The notes under the pieces: generated by a model
Told to the model about the DNA's origin: nothing
What the model saw: the letters and a program-made list of their open reading frames with translations, nothing else
Databases searched by the model: none
Position numbers and translations under genes: made by a program
Part shown: positions 8,614 to 19,762 of the stretch, piece after piece
Position numbering within the stretch: the first letter of the stretch is position 1
Layout of the letters: every line of letters starts with the position of its first letter
Assembly (NCBI GenBank): GCA_021234155.1
Contig: JAJEKV010000059.1
Location: forward strand, 6,123,215-6,187,214
Reading direction: 5' to 3'
Length of the DNA: 64,000 nt
From: Isoetes taiwanensis
Taxonomy: Eukaryota; Streptophyta; Lycopodiopsida; Isoetales; Isoetaceae

Positions 8614-10392
8614 TCACAATGCTACTAATGGTACCATCATCTTCCCAGCACTGACTAATGTTTTCCACTTACTTTTAGGGAACCACCTTCCAAAGAAATT
8701 GCTCGAGGATGTGTCTACCTCATCCAACAAGTTGATCACCTTCTTCCAATAATCTATCAATGCACGATTAGTCTCATCCCAATTAGTTTGCCAATGCTTG
8801 ATGTAGTCATTGATGCCATCCTTAGTCAAGCCCAATTGCTTGACTTCTTAGCTTGGTTTTAGAGCTTTTGGTTGACTGTAGAGGTATCATAGGCTTGCCA
8901 TTTGCATCCCCAGCCAAATTTCTGCCCCCACCTCTCCACTTCTCCTCCCAAGGTCTCATTTTCCATTGCATGATTGGAATCCTTCTCTCACCCAAAAAGT
9001 GAATTGAAGAGGTTCAGAATGACCTTCCATGTCGAGAGCATAACCATCCACAAAACTCTTCCAATCGCACTTTTCTATGATAGATCCTATAGGAGATGGA
9101 TTTGTACATCCATGAAATATTTCCAATAGCCCGGGAAAGTTGGTAACCGTCTCATTGCCTCAATACATGACTATATTTTCCAAACAATGCATCCACATCC
9201 TCATGAGTATGTCCGCATTAGAACCCCAAATTGACTCTTTCAAAAATACCCCACAAAAGTATAGGATAGGAAAGAAAACATCCACCTATTCTTATTTTGA
9301 CCAAAGACAATTATCTAGTTGCAAGAGGAGCTTTCTAAGGATCTCGAGGTTTAGCACGAGATGTTGAAGCTCCAACATGTTCCATAGGTCCATTCCTCCT
9401 AAATCTTGCCTTGCTAAACTTTTCAATACTATTAGGGGTTCCATCCAACAATGCACTATGTAGTGCCTCGCTAGTCAGAGGGATCCCAGAGGGTGACCAT
9501 TGTAACCCTTCTCATAGTTTTCTAAACACCTCATGATACTCCCAATGTGAAAATCCGACCATCACTCCACAACTCTAAACCGAAATGGCCATAATAGGTC
9601 CAGACTGCCCATGCAATATTGCCCCCAATCATTGAAATCACGCAAGGGTATGATCTTCCACATGACTTAGAATGTATTTTGAATTGTGGAAGACAAGTCT
9701 TCCGTATCCATTTTATCATGTATAATACATAGATAGTTATTAGGTTCCATTGCATAAGGTCCTCCACATCCAATAAGTTGATCTACATGATAGTTGATCC
9801 GTCATATGGTCCTTCATATGTTCCCTTTATCTTTGCCTTAGACTTGGTTGTACAAATTTATCTAGTGTCTCCTTCAGCTTAGCACATAAATTGCACTTTT
9901 GGCAAAGTTGTTTGAAGTTGCTATGGTCACATGCTTGAAATGCTTATTCCATAGCCTACTAAAAACTGGTGGGATATAGAGGCCACTCCAAGTTCCCCCC
10001 GCAATGCATTTATTTCCTCTAATATGCTCTTCCGGGTACAATGGGATGGGCAATCTCTTTTCAACAATAACTCCTACCCTGTTCATCCTTCTTACCTTAT
10101 GTGGCATGTTTTCTCGCATTGAAATCCACATATCTTTTCAAATATTTTCCTTTGCAGCTATAGTTCTGAGAGGTAGGCCTTACCAGCCGGTGTTCCCATG
10201 CAATGCAATTTTACTACCATTTTCATGTCTCTTTTTGCCGGTTGTGCCAAGAAGAGGTTGGAATTCCATGTATAGCCATCCATGCTTTTTGAACATATCC
10301 ACTTTCCATTCAATGGGAATCTTTTCTTTTGATCTTTCATCCTTCAATTGCATAGCCAAATATGGTGTACATGAAATTCCTCCCATTATCAC
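8614..10392 (-). pseudogene. DUF7869-like transposon protein, frameshifted
   Basis: Read on the minus strand in changing frames, the pieces fall in the order expected of the DUF7869 group. First comes a segment ending FSRLWNKHFKHVTIATSNNF with a Cys-type continuation (9880-10131), then a middle segment (9531-9773), then LDNC followed after a frameshift by GQNKNR (about 9285-9320), then GHTHEDVDALFG (about 9172-9210), then a C-terminal segment (8614-8835). The DNC-GQNKN and GHTHED blocks are the signature of this domain, which is common in eukaryotic transposon-related proteins and may have an RNase H-like fold. At least three frameshifts and several stops make it nonfunctional as read. It is the best candidate for the transposase-like gene of the element; that role is inference. 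Confidence 0.6.
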
Positions 10393-11059
10393 ACTTATGT
10401 TCCTGATATGTAGCTCTTGCTCCTACCAACTCCTCTATTGAACATTCTAACACAAGAAGCCCAACAACATTCACCTCCCTCTAACCTTCATCATAGCTTC
10501 GTGGAGAACAATCATAATCTAACTTGCATCTTTTGGTGGGATAATGTTTGAAAGTTGGAAGTGGCCTCTTGCTACAATTGCAGAACATTGTTGACAATGG
10601 TTCTACATCTATAGGAAACGTGTAGTTCCCCTCGGTGAATAATGTCCCCTAGGCCATGCAACAATAGTTGGAACCTCTAGTTGCTTCACACAAGCTAGGC
10701 ATTCTTGTTTGCCCTGAACCCTTTTCCTTCCAATTGTCATATAATTTTGAGATTGCCACACCTAACCCGCCCTCCCCAATCTTTCATCATTCACCGCATT
10801 GATAGGATCTGCTAGAACAATAATCCCTTCTCCCTATCGCCTCTCTCATGCATGCATGCAGATCTTGACCTTCTTTGTTTTTCCAATCGAACTCGAAAAA
10901 TATAAAGTACAATTTCCTTTCCTTTGGCATCATCATTTTCATTTGAGGTCTTTTCCTTTCCTTTTGCATCATCTTTGTCATCTCTTCATTAGTTGGAGAT
11001 TTTTCCTGCCTTGATCAACATCATTGGGGGCCTTGGGGATTTAGCATTTTGCATGGCAT
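10393..11059. other. Transposon interior, no gene recognised
   Basis: May hold the N-terminal part of the minus-strand gene, but no motif is recognisable. Short direct words such as CATCATCTTTGTCATC recur near 10930-10980. Confidence 0.3.
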
Positions 11060-11460
11060 TGACCTAAAATGCATAAAAACTTATAGTAAGTTAGCATATC
11101 CAAATAATATCTCCTTAGCATGAGTTAACCTATAATATAATATATTAACCTATAATAACCTTAAATGTTGTCACCTTAGAAAAAAACTTTTGAGGGTATT
11201 ATAGGTTAGCAATTTTAGGTTAGAAGTTAATTATAGGTTATTATAGGTTAGAAGTTTTAAGGTAGGTTATTATAGGTTAAAAGTTAAGGTTAGAAGAAGT
11301 AAGTTTACAACTTTTAAGGTTAGAAGTTCCGGTTAAAACTTCTAACCTTTAAATAAATATAACCTTTTAAACTTCTAAAACTTAAAGCTTATAACCTTTT
11401 AAACTTAAAAATTTCCTATAACTTATAACCTTAGCCCTTTGCAATAAATTTTCACAAGAA
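11060..11460. repeat. AT-rich imperfect repeats (GGTTATAGGTTAGAAGTT family)
   Basis: The word TTATAGGTTAGAAGTT and its complement TAACCTTTTAAACTTCTAA recur in both orientations, giving potential for extended hairpins. Noncoding. Confidence 0.6.
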
Positions 11461-13156
11461 GTTATAATGGCGCCATTTCGATTTTTAAAGTAGTTATTAC
11501 TTTTCGCTTTACACCCCTTTCCAATTTACGCTCTCTCTTTCTTTCAATCCCAGGGGATTTCATAGTGCATTTCGATTTCATAGTGCGATTTCATAGTGCT
11601 TTTTCTCGGTGTCCGCCGCTTCTACCATTGTAATCATCTTAATTTTTAACAATCATCATTATTTTCTCGGCTTCCTAGGCTTTTCGGGCCGGCTGGTTTT
11701 CGGGCTTTTCCGCTTTTCGTAAGTAATTTTTTAGGGAAGCTTTACGAAGTTTTACGTCTATGTGGTTTCTACAATCTTCTTTCTGGCTTTTAGAAGCCTA
11801 CTATATACATTTTTTTTCTCTGTGGCTTTTCGGCTTCTGCTACAATCTTCGCTTTTGGTTTTTCGCTCAAAGCTTTCTACAAAGCTTTAAACTATATTAA
11901 AGTCCTATTGAGGTTAGTATTTCATGTTCTTTACTTAAAGTCTCATTTATCTTATTCTTGTTTTTATTCTAGTATTTGAAAGTTCTCGTTTCTATCAGCT
12001 TTATACTGTTCTTTTATCCAAGTATGAGCTTCAGGGTTAATCAAAGGGAGTGCTTTTACTGTTTAGACTTTTACATGCATCAATCCTAAACCGCCTAGCA
12101 CCTTCATATATACAGATCTATTGCTTATAAACATGTTCTATTGTTTATATGATCTTGCTCTATATGATCTTCCTATATGATCTTGCTCATGATCTATCCG
12201 GCCTATGATCTTGCTTTATATGATTTTGTCAGATATCCTATTCTATTTCACTAGCTCTTCCTCTATCCGCTCTAAATAATGAACTAAAACAATGAACTAA
12301 ATATTGAACTAAACAAGGAGTATTATTATTATATATCTGCTCTAACGGCTTTATATTTTGAATTTCGGGTGATTCTCGTGATTCCCAGTGATTCGTGATT
12401 ATGCATTTTGTTAGAATAATATGTTGAATGGAGAAATCGCGGCATTGCATTTCTATTTTTGGGTTACGCTTCCACTAGGTTAATCAAATCACAGCGCTTT
12501 TAGTTTGGCATTGCAATTTCATACGGGTTTATACAAATCGCGCCAGCGCCGGTGAAATAGATCAGGCTAATTACTTTCTCGCTCTAGTGCCATGGATTTT
12601 CCTTATGCATGGACAATCGGCTGGTTCAAATATTAATCGGCCGGTTCTAGGTTCCCCGGATCGACCATCAACTCGACCCCCTCAGACAAGATATTACTTG
12701 AGTGTGTCGCTCAAAACGCTCTAAGAGAGTTGGAGAATCCATTAGATGCGCAGATGTCGGGCCATGGGTACACTTCCATCGCATCTATGGACATATCGAC
12801 TCATGCTCTTTAGTAAGGCTCATGCCAACAAATAAGTACAAGGATTTTGATTTATAGTATCGGGATCGATACAACACTGTTTGAGACTCGACATCCCGGA
12901 AGATGAGGATCCCGCCATATCGTGGTGGTTCGTGGGACTTCTTGGATTGGGCGATGAAGTGGGCACGTGTGACATATTGTAGAGATAGAAAGAATTCACA
13001 CCGAGCATTTTTGCGAAGAAGAAATGTACATAACTTTTTGAATATGAATACAAACTTCGCTACCGCAATTTTGCACTATACTTTTCGTCATTAGTTTATT
13101 TTTTATATGCAATGTCGAAACATTGAATCCTCGGTGATACCCTCCAAACAGAGACT
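11461..13156. other. Transposon interior, noncoding
   Basis: Contains the palindrome AATGGCGCCATT at 11468-11479, repeated GATCTTGCT words near 12150-12230, and GCGCCAGCGCCGG near 12541. No recognised coding region. Confidence 0.35.
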
Positions 13157-13202
13157 AACCCCAAGAAACTACATATTTTCATTAATGTAGTTTCATGGGG
13201 TT
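13157..13202. other. Strong hairpin, 18-bp stem with one mismatch
   Basis: The arm AACCCCAAGAAACTACAT (13157-13174) faces ATGTAGTTTCATGGGGTT (13185-13202) across a 10-nt loop, pairing at 17 of 18 positions. Its role is unknown; it could be a small-RNA precursor, a transposon fold-back or a short MITE. Confidence 0.75.
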
Positions 13203-14619
13203 GATATGACCTAAAGAGCATCAAAGAATACAAAATTCACAACATCACGCATGATATGATATATTCTTTTTTTTTGAATATCCAAATATACATACCTTTT
13301 TTCGGGGACGTTCTTTTGGCCATGCTACAAATGTGCCCACGCCACCAATCAGACATTCAACGGATGTCTTCTTGGAAGAGCCTCATCTTCATAATTGCAG
13401 CTTTAGAATAGAAATCTTACGTAAACTTATTCCAAGAGGAACACCATGACACATAGAACTTGATTCAAATCTTCGATTTTACACAATACTACAGTAAGCC
13501 AAGTTTGTTTTTTAAAAGATAGCATTCTTTTCTCCATTAATCGATAAAGAACCAGAATGCATTGTAAAAAAAAAGAGGATCGAAAAATTGAGAACAAGAG
13601 AATGCATTCGAATTCACCATAGTTCAGCGCATTATCGAATGGGAATTGAAGGCGCTCGATCGAATGGATTGAAGGCGCGATCGACGAATGGGATCGAATC
13701 TTCTTGGGCGCCTGATAGTCGATTGTTCTTGGCGCCTGATACTAGGAATGATCTTGGGCGCCCGATAGTAGGTGGCCGATTAGGGTGGTAGTAGATTGCC
13801 ACATATGCGCTTCTTGAAATTAATAATTAATTGTTATCTTGAAATTGCACTAAAAAGAAAACACAATTTAAATTTGTAAATGAGCCGGACCCGGCGGTTA
13901 ATTAAGGCGGTATAAATTTAAAAGGACGCTAATTTGAATTTTTCACGGTTGTAAATCGGACGGCCTAGATTATGAACACATACATATAAGTTTAAACCAA
14001 AACCCCAATCCTCATACTATCCGCACTTTGCAGCCTATATGCGTCTAGAGGATCGTCGGGCCGCCGAGGGCGCTACCGGTAGAGGTGGGCTTACGTACCA
14101 AAGCACAAATCCCAAGCCCGAGGCTGAACAAGCGTAAAGTTTTGATCCAACAAGCCTCGTAATTGATCCGTTTTTGTTTTGTAATTGATTTCCGTGTCCC
14201 TTTTATTGTTAGGGTTTCTAGGATGTTTTTCAACCCGTATTTTCCTCGTATGTTGTCTCTGTGTATTGTCTACCTTTCATATTGTTTCGGTGGTCATTTC
14301 TATTTGCTTTTACCTACCTTTTGTTTTGTGTGTTTTTGTTATAATCTTCTCCTTTTCTCGATATGTTTTTTGTTGAACAATTCTCCATTTTGTATAATGT
14401 AGACAAGTCTTTACTTCAGATTCTCCGTTCTTTTGACAAAGTTTTTGTAGCCTAGTATGTCTCTTATAAAAGAGAAGTGTCTCGTAGGTCCCCTAAGAAC
14501 GCAGCAAGGGATTTATAATTATGAGTGGTTTTGGTTGTCTCTCGCTACTTTCCCGGTACAATTTATGTTTTTGAAAGTAAGGCGTTTATGAAAACGCCGC
14601 CGATTTCATTACTCACCAC
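13203..14619. other. Transposon interior, possible 5' region of the FCP1-like gene
   Basis: Between 13630 and 13760 the words GGCGCGATCGAATGGGA and TTGGGCGCCTGATAG recur in tandem. No protein similarity recognised. Confidence 0.3.
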
Positions 14620-14907
14620 ATGATTGTAACTTTCTCAGATCTTCTAAAATGTGAAAAGAAAAAGCAAAACCTCAAGTCCGTGGACATCCTGCATTTAAAA
14701 CCAAGAACGGATGAAGATGTATCGGGCTTGCAGATTTGGCACACGCTTGTGACCATTGACGATACGACCGAAATAATGAGGCTCCGTGTAGAGCCTCCAT
14801 GTCCGAAGAAGATCTACCGTAGGGCTCAATGGTATGTGGAGATCTTCAAGACTAAGCGGAAAGATGACCGATTTTCATGTCTAGAGTTAAGGAAACGCAT
14901 CAAATGA
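14620..14907 (+). CDS. ORF upstream of the FCP1-like domain, unknown
   Basis: A 95-codon open frame beginning MIVTFSDLLKCEKKKQ, rich in Lys, Glu and Asp, with no domain I recognise. It lies on the same strand as the FCP1-like exons and may be an N-terminal exon of the same gene. Just upstream is GAAAACGCCGCCGATTTCAT, one of the GCGCC/GCCGATTTC motifs. Confidence 0.35.
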   Translation: MIVTFSDLLKCEKKKQNLKSVDILHLKPRTDEDVSGLQIWHTLVTIDDTTEIMRLRVEPPCPKKIYRRAQWYVEIFKTKRKDDRFSCLELRKRIK

Positions 14908-16600
14908 AGAAACAAGGTATTCGATCACATAAGAACGGATCCATTCTTACCGTTCCATTATTTGAAGCGGGTCGAAAAATAAAAAAGTATTGAAGAAGTT
15001 AAATTATCGCGGTGCTAGTTCCTTTAAAGAGACTCCAGCAAGAACGGATGAGGCCAGCAGATAACCTCTTCAAATTTGGGCGGGTCGCGGTGATCTATTG
15101 ACACCAAAAAATATGTGAAGGTCTCACCGGAGAAGAGCAATCAAGATAAAGGCCGCCAGCTAGTCCAATACCACAAGTTTTAAAAAGAGAAGGAAGATGC
15201 AAGTTCTAGAGCCGGAAACACTGACGTTCTAGGCATTACGTATATGACTAGGTGATGATGACAAGGCGAGACGGTTAGAGGCCATGAGCAAACTCAAGAA
15301 ATATGTCGACAAGTATCCACTGGCCTTAGCTTCACGATCCTATCCATGTCGACCGTGCTTTTCAGTCCACGGAGGCTATGTTTGTCGCCAGAAGATTTGA
15401 CAAGCATTTACGCAATGGAAATAGTCGATGCGAAGATGATAGAAAACCCGTGAAAAGCCAATGCCTGCAGATGTGGTGCCTTTTGATATGAAGACGGAAG
15501 AAGGTGTTGATATGGAATAAACTTGAAGATTTAACCGGCAACCCTCGATATTCACTTCATGATAATAGATGGCCAAAGATTCAAAGGAGGCGAGAAGGTT
15601 TTGATCAATCCAAGCACAAAAACCGGAAATCGGGCTTATTCTATAGAGACCCGTAGATTCAATGTAATGTCGATTCCTCGCTGGCTCCACAACAAAAACA
15701 GACTATCAAATCGCTAGCCATCGAACGAATGACATGGGAAAGACATTCTGTACAAAAGGTATTTTATGTTCCACAATAGGCGTTTAAAATGCCAAAGCCC
15801 GGTAGCTTAATCACGATGAGCAAGAAACGCGCGCCGATTTCTTCATATATGGCTGCGATTTTCTAAATACGTGATTAGCAAAACGCCACCGGGCGCGTTT
15901 TTATTTGTTATTTGTGGTGACGGATTTACAAGAAACGCTACCGCGCGCCATTTCTTCATCATGAAGAAATCGCGCCAGCGCCGCGTTCGTAAATACGATT
16001 AACGAAAACGCTACCGCTTTTATATTGTTACTTTCACGACTGCTTATTTTTTTTTTCTAACGCCCATATTTTATAAATTGTGATGTGGAGCAGCTTGGCG
16101 CACGCCAGAACCAAATGGATCAATATGGAAAACCAATGTCACCGCGACAAGGGCAATCTAAGAGTGCCGAATTCAAATTACTAGAAAGGACAATCGCGGC
16201 CAAACCATAATACAGACAAGAACAAGGCCACTAGATCAAAAGAAGAAAAAGGGGATGCACAAGTCGGCAATGTGAAGAGCAAAGCGGTGCCAAGGATGCC
16301 CGCAAGATTGTTTTTTCTTCCTCACTGCATGGGAAAAGTGGAATCTAATTTTGGGACGCTTATTCGAAAAGAAGTTGCCGATTCGTATGGCAGGTTTCCT
16401 CCGGGCAAGATACGCCTATTTTTGATATAGGTATCACAGAAATGAGAAAAGGCACAAGGATTGGATGATGCAATAATCGCTTCTAGATAGTTGCACGTAA
16501 AGGAAGTTATCTACAAGAAAATGTCTCACAAAAAAAGCACTTGACATCTTTCAAGATGCATGCGAATCGATAAAGAATATGAAAGTCCCGAAAAGTCAAG

Positions 16601-16888
16601 GTGAAGAACTGCAAAGGCTCTGTGAGACATGATGTTATTAGAGATAGGCTTAATGCAAAAGTACAACGATCTAATGATGACATTAAGAAATATGTATTTT
16701 GGTCAAAAGATTTTGTGAAGCGCCAAAAGGCGAAGAATGTGGCAACCTTAAGGGGATCTACACGAAAGTTAAGCGGGCCTCGACCTAAAAGAAAAGTTGC
16801 TTTGGTGAAGAAGACGGCGAAGAGCGAGTCTCCTTTTTCTATAAGGTGTCCATCGGGTTATAAGTGTGCCATCGCAGGAGGTAGGTGA
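16601..16888 (+). CDS. Basic ORF in the transposon, unknown
   Basis: A 95-codon frame with a Lys/Arg-rich stretch (SGPRPKRKVALVKKTAK) that could act as a nuclear localisation signal. Same strand as the FCP1-like domain. Not recognised. Confidence 0.35.
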   Translation: MKNCKGSVRHDVIRDRLNAKVQRSNDDIKKYVFWSKDFVKRQKAKNVATLRGSTRKLSGPRPKRKVALVKKTAKSESPFSIRCPSGYKCAIAGGR

Positions 16889-17640
16889 AGGGCCAACCGA
16901 CATCACTCTATTTGTTCTTGATAGCCGTGGCACGAAGATGGACACAGATGATTACAGCACCTTCTTCAACACATGCAAAGGGTTTGACGACCGAGATGCA
17001 TTATACTATCGCGGATAGGCCACACCGACATTTCCTACGATATGCACTAGTCAGCGCTGCAATGATGTCAATGCATTAAAGTGATGAGGCAAGCAAGAAT
17101 GATAGATGAAAACAAAGATAGTGAGTTTAGTACCGAAAGTAAGATCTCACATGTGCTAGTCCTTATGATAGCCATTATGGATGATAAAGAATATATGAAA
17201 GACTCAAGGGAAAACCAAGGTGAGAAGATTGTTTGGGGGTGCTATCGGCCAGATGAACCCCTATTGAAGAATGTTTTTATGTCGAATCCAATTCGCGACA
17301 AAGGGAAAAAGGGACCGCAGATGTGGATGTGGACTCGGACGAAGAGGAAGAGGAAGAGGAAGAAGAAAATCGGATTAAGACCCTGCCCTTAATTCACCAA
17401 TCAAGTATGAGCTACCGACGGGCGATAAGGAGTACCTGAATAAGTACGGGTTTTCTTTGGCCCTTTCGAAGTTTTCGGATTGAGCCTTCCGCCTTAGAGT
17501 CTACGTCTTTGGGAGTTTCATGTTGGAGGTTATGTCTGGCGGGAAGCTCGCTAGCTAGAAATGCCAAAGTGTGGTCTCGATGGTCAAGCCAAGGACTTCC
17601 TCGATATTTTTTCGAGAAAGTGCTAGAGGTGGCACCTAGG
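16889..17640 (+). pseudogene. Fragmented coding stretch, unknown
   Basis: Several plus-strand fragments look coding: one from 16881 containing TDITLFVLDSRGTKMDTDD, an acidic/basic stretch near 17320-17370, and one from 17440 containing FSLALSKFSD. Stops and frameshifts separate them. Probably part of the gene that ends in the FCP1-like domain. Confidence 0.3.
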
Positions 17641-18082
17641 GGTCCCCGCCAGGTAGTGCAAAAATAAAGCTTCCAGCTCTAAGTTCACCTACCCCGCGAT
17701 CTAGCTGCAGAAAGGGAAGAAATGAGAAAGCATATAGAGGGCATAAAGAAGAATATCGACAAGCAACAAAATTAACTATGCGGCCGAGAGTGCCTATCCT
17801 TCCAATCACATTGGAAAATCCGGCGGGATGTAGGTAACGCATAAGCGAAAGACAAAAAAGAATCCTAGATGATACAAAGGGGATTCTGAAAGTCCCCAGG
17901 TTAGCATAAAGAGTAATGAAGTATCAACCATAGTTCAAACACTAAGTGATGTGGTTTACACTTTCGCGCATCGAAGATGCGGTAGAGTAAGCTCATCATT
18001 GGATGTTGAACAGAAACCTAAAGGTATGTTATTCAAACAATGAAAAACGCGGCCAGCGCCGATTTCAATTCTTTTTCAAATC

Positions 18083-18185
18083 ACGCTTGAAAGCGCCATT
18101 TCAATTATTCCAACAGATTGAAAATCGCCAGCGCCGATTTCAATTATTCCAACAGATTGAAAATGGCGCCGCCGCCGATTTCAAT
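18083..18185 (+). repeat. Short tandem repeat with GCGCC cores
   Basis: A unit of about 39 bp, ATTTCAATTATTCCAACAGA followed by TTGAAAATCGCC, occurs twice, flanked by GCCGATTTCAAT words at 18056 and 18176. It lies immediately upstream of the FCP1-like domain. Confidence 0.65.
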
Positions 18186-18210
18186 TTTCTTTTCCTTGTC
18201 TCACAAGTGT

Positions 18211-18745
18211 GTGCTTTATTATTACGCACCTAATCCGGTTTTCTCCAAAATTCGTGTGTTCGATTTGAATGGAGTGCTCGCAAAACGCTACCTAAAGCAC
18301 AATTTCCTTTATCATGGTATGCACGTAAAAACCATTTGAGACATATACTGAAATGGGTATATCCGGTCGTATCACGAAGGAGATGTTAGACCAAGCTTTT
18401 CTTTTATTTCACAGCAATTTTGGTCGCCGATGGAGAATAGAAATATACGTGAAGTTTTGAGAGTAGTTCCCCAGTTACATAGAGATTGGGCATCCGCTTG
18501 GGATCGAGCAAATGTAAGTCATTCAATAACCCAAAAGGATCCTACGTAAAAAATATTTTTTGAAAATGCTTGATTATTATGATGGATGACTTGGCTGCTT
18601 CCTGAGAAGGAAGACATCATTATAGTTGATGATGACGCCTTGAAGTGTTGCTTCAATCAGTCAAATACTAAATCCACCATCCTATCATCCTGAGGGGATT
18701 TTGGACAAAGATGACTTCCTCGCCGCTTTATGCAAGATCTGCGTA
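18211..18745 (+). pseudogene. FCP1/HAD (NLI-interacting factor-like) phosphatase domain, captured by the transposon
   Basis: The frame at 18237 reads FSKIRVFDLNGVLAKRYL, the first HAD motif of FCP1-like proteins. Across frameshifts it is followed by HGMHVKT, an FWSSMENRNIREVLRVV-like segment near 18415-18460 (the FWS part needs a frame change), DWASAWDRAN ending at a GTAAGT donor (about 18513), then EKEDIIIVDDDALKCCFNQS at 18607-18664 and a segment ending DKDDFLAAL (about 18700-18725). This is the order of FCP1 homology domains, which dephosphorylate phosphoserine/threonine, for example on the RNA polymerase II tail. The classical DxDxT nucleophile motif reads DLNGV, as in some divergent plant relatives, so activity is uncertain. 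The gene is broken and sits inside the TIR transposon, suggesting capture or a standard accessory gene of the family. Confidence 0.65.
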
Positions 18746-19726
18746 ACTAAATAGCTCTGTGAAAAAGGTCTGGAGATGATAAAAACATAATACACCGAAC
18801 TTAATCTGGACAGGGAAATTGACAGGACCTAGAGAAGATCGCTCTAGAAAGGGAACTTTTGATATATATATATGTATACACGGGAAATACACTTTCCAAA
18901 AAGTTTTGAATATGAAATATACTTTACACCAAACTCTTTTCGAATATATATTGTGTTCTTATATCAGCATTATTGGTTCCCTGGTAAAATGATTGTTCTT
19001 TTTATATTACGGTATGGTTTGCTATACTTGCAATAATTTGTATGTATATACCGGCCAATAATTTAGGTGTCTATAAATACGTATGCATGAAATTGGCAAA
19101 CCATCGGGCCGGCCCGCACCGCTTGTTATTATGGCACATTCTATTTTTCACTCGCCAGATGAACCACGCAGACCTCTGCAGTGCCGCGCCAGAAATAGAA
19201 CTTCGGGGACGGCTTGATGTCGCGTTATGAATCCCGGCCCGCTTCTATCCCGGACGATCCCTTTGATGTTGTAATCCATCTTTATATGGAATCCGAGCAT
19301 GGTTTGTTCATGATCGAAGGATCTCAAGATCACCGCCGCAAATACCGCCGGCGATGATTCGATTAGTTTTAAAGTTTATGTTCCACTATAATACGCTATT
19401 TATAGGAATAAAATGTACGCCGATTTGACCCTTTGAAAATCCTCGCTCAGAGTAACTTGCTTGCTGTTATTTATTCGTGAAAACACTACAATTTCAATGT
19501 TTAGATTTCTCGCTATGCGCCGTGATTGTACTGCAATAATAAGCAATTTCCTACTTTTTATATTGCCAACATTCTTTCATAATATGGGTCATTTGGACCA
19601 ATATTTGATGCCCTTGCATTTCAACAACATAAAATGCATCTTCCTAGCCCGAAAATGAACTCAACAAAAGTGTGGTTAATTCAATATAATGGTCAATAAA
19701 TAGCTTATACTAAGCGATTTTGGAAT
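18746..19726. other. Transposon right end, noncoding
   Basis: AT-rich sequence with a (TA)n-like stretch near 18860-18875 and no recognisable genes up to the right TIR. Confidence 0.35.
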
Positions 19727-19758
19727 AGACATAATCCCAATTTAATTGAATGATGGTT
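19727..19758 (-). repeat. Right terminal inverted repeat (32 bp)
   Basis: Exact reverse complement of 7900-7931. It contributes an accidental ATG (19751) that opens the downstream Helitron reading frame. Confidence 0.92.
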
Positions 19759-19762
19759 GAGA
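19759..19762 (+). repeat. Target-site duplication GAGA, right
   Basis: Second copy of the GAGA found at 7896-7899, directly after the right TIR. Confidence 0.65.

Larger units (their letters stand above)
7900..19758. mobile_element. Large TIR DNA transposon inserted in the Helitron gene
   Basis: Perfect 32-bp terminal inverted repeats bound an 11,859-bp element flanked by GAGA on both sides. The surrounding Helitron frame is continuous once the element and one GAGA are removed, giving independent support for the exact ends. Contents: a decayed DUF7869-like gene on the minus strand (8614-10392) and an FCP1/HAD phosphatase-like gene on the plus strand (about 14.6-18.8 kb), plus clustered GCGCC palindromes. 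The superfamily is not assigned: 4-bp duplications and these terminal bases do not fit a family I can name with certainty. Autonomy is unclear because both genes are broken. Confidence 0.85.

Noticed and set aside
7900-19758. Classification as CACTA, hAT or Mutator element
   Set aside because: Termini do not begin CACTA, the duplication is not 3, 8 or 9 bp, and no corresponding transposase motifs were seen.
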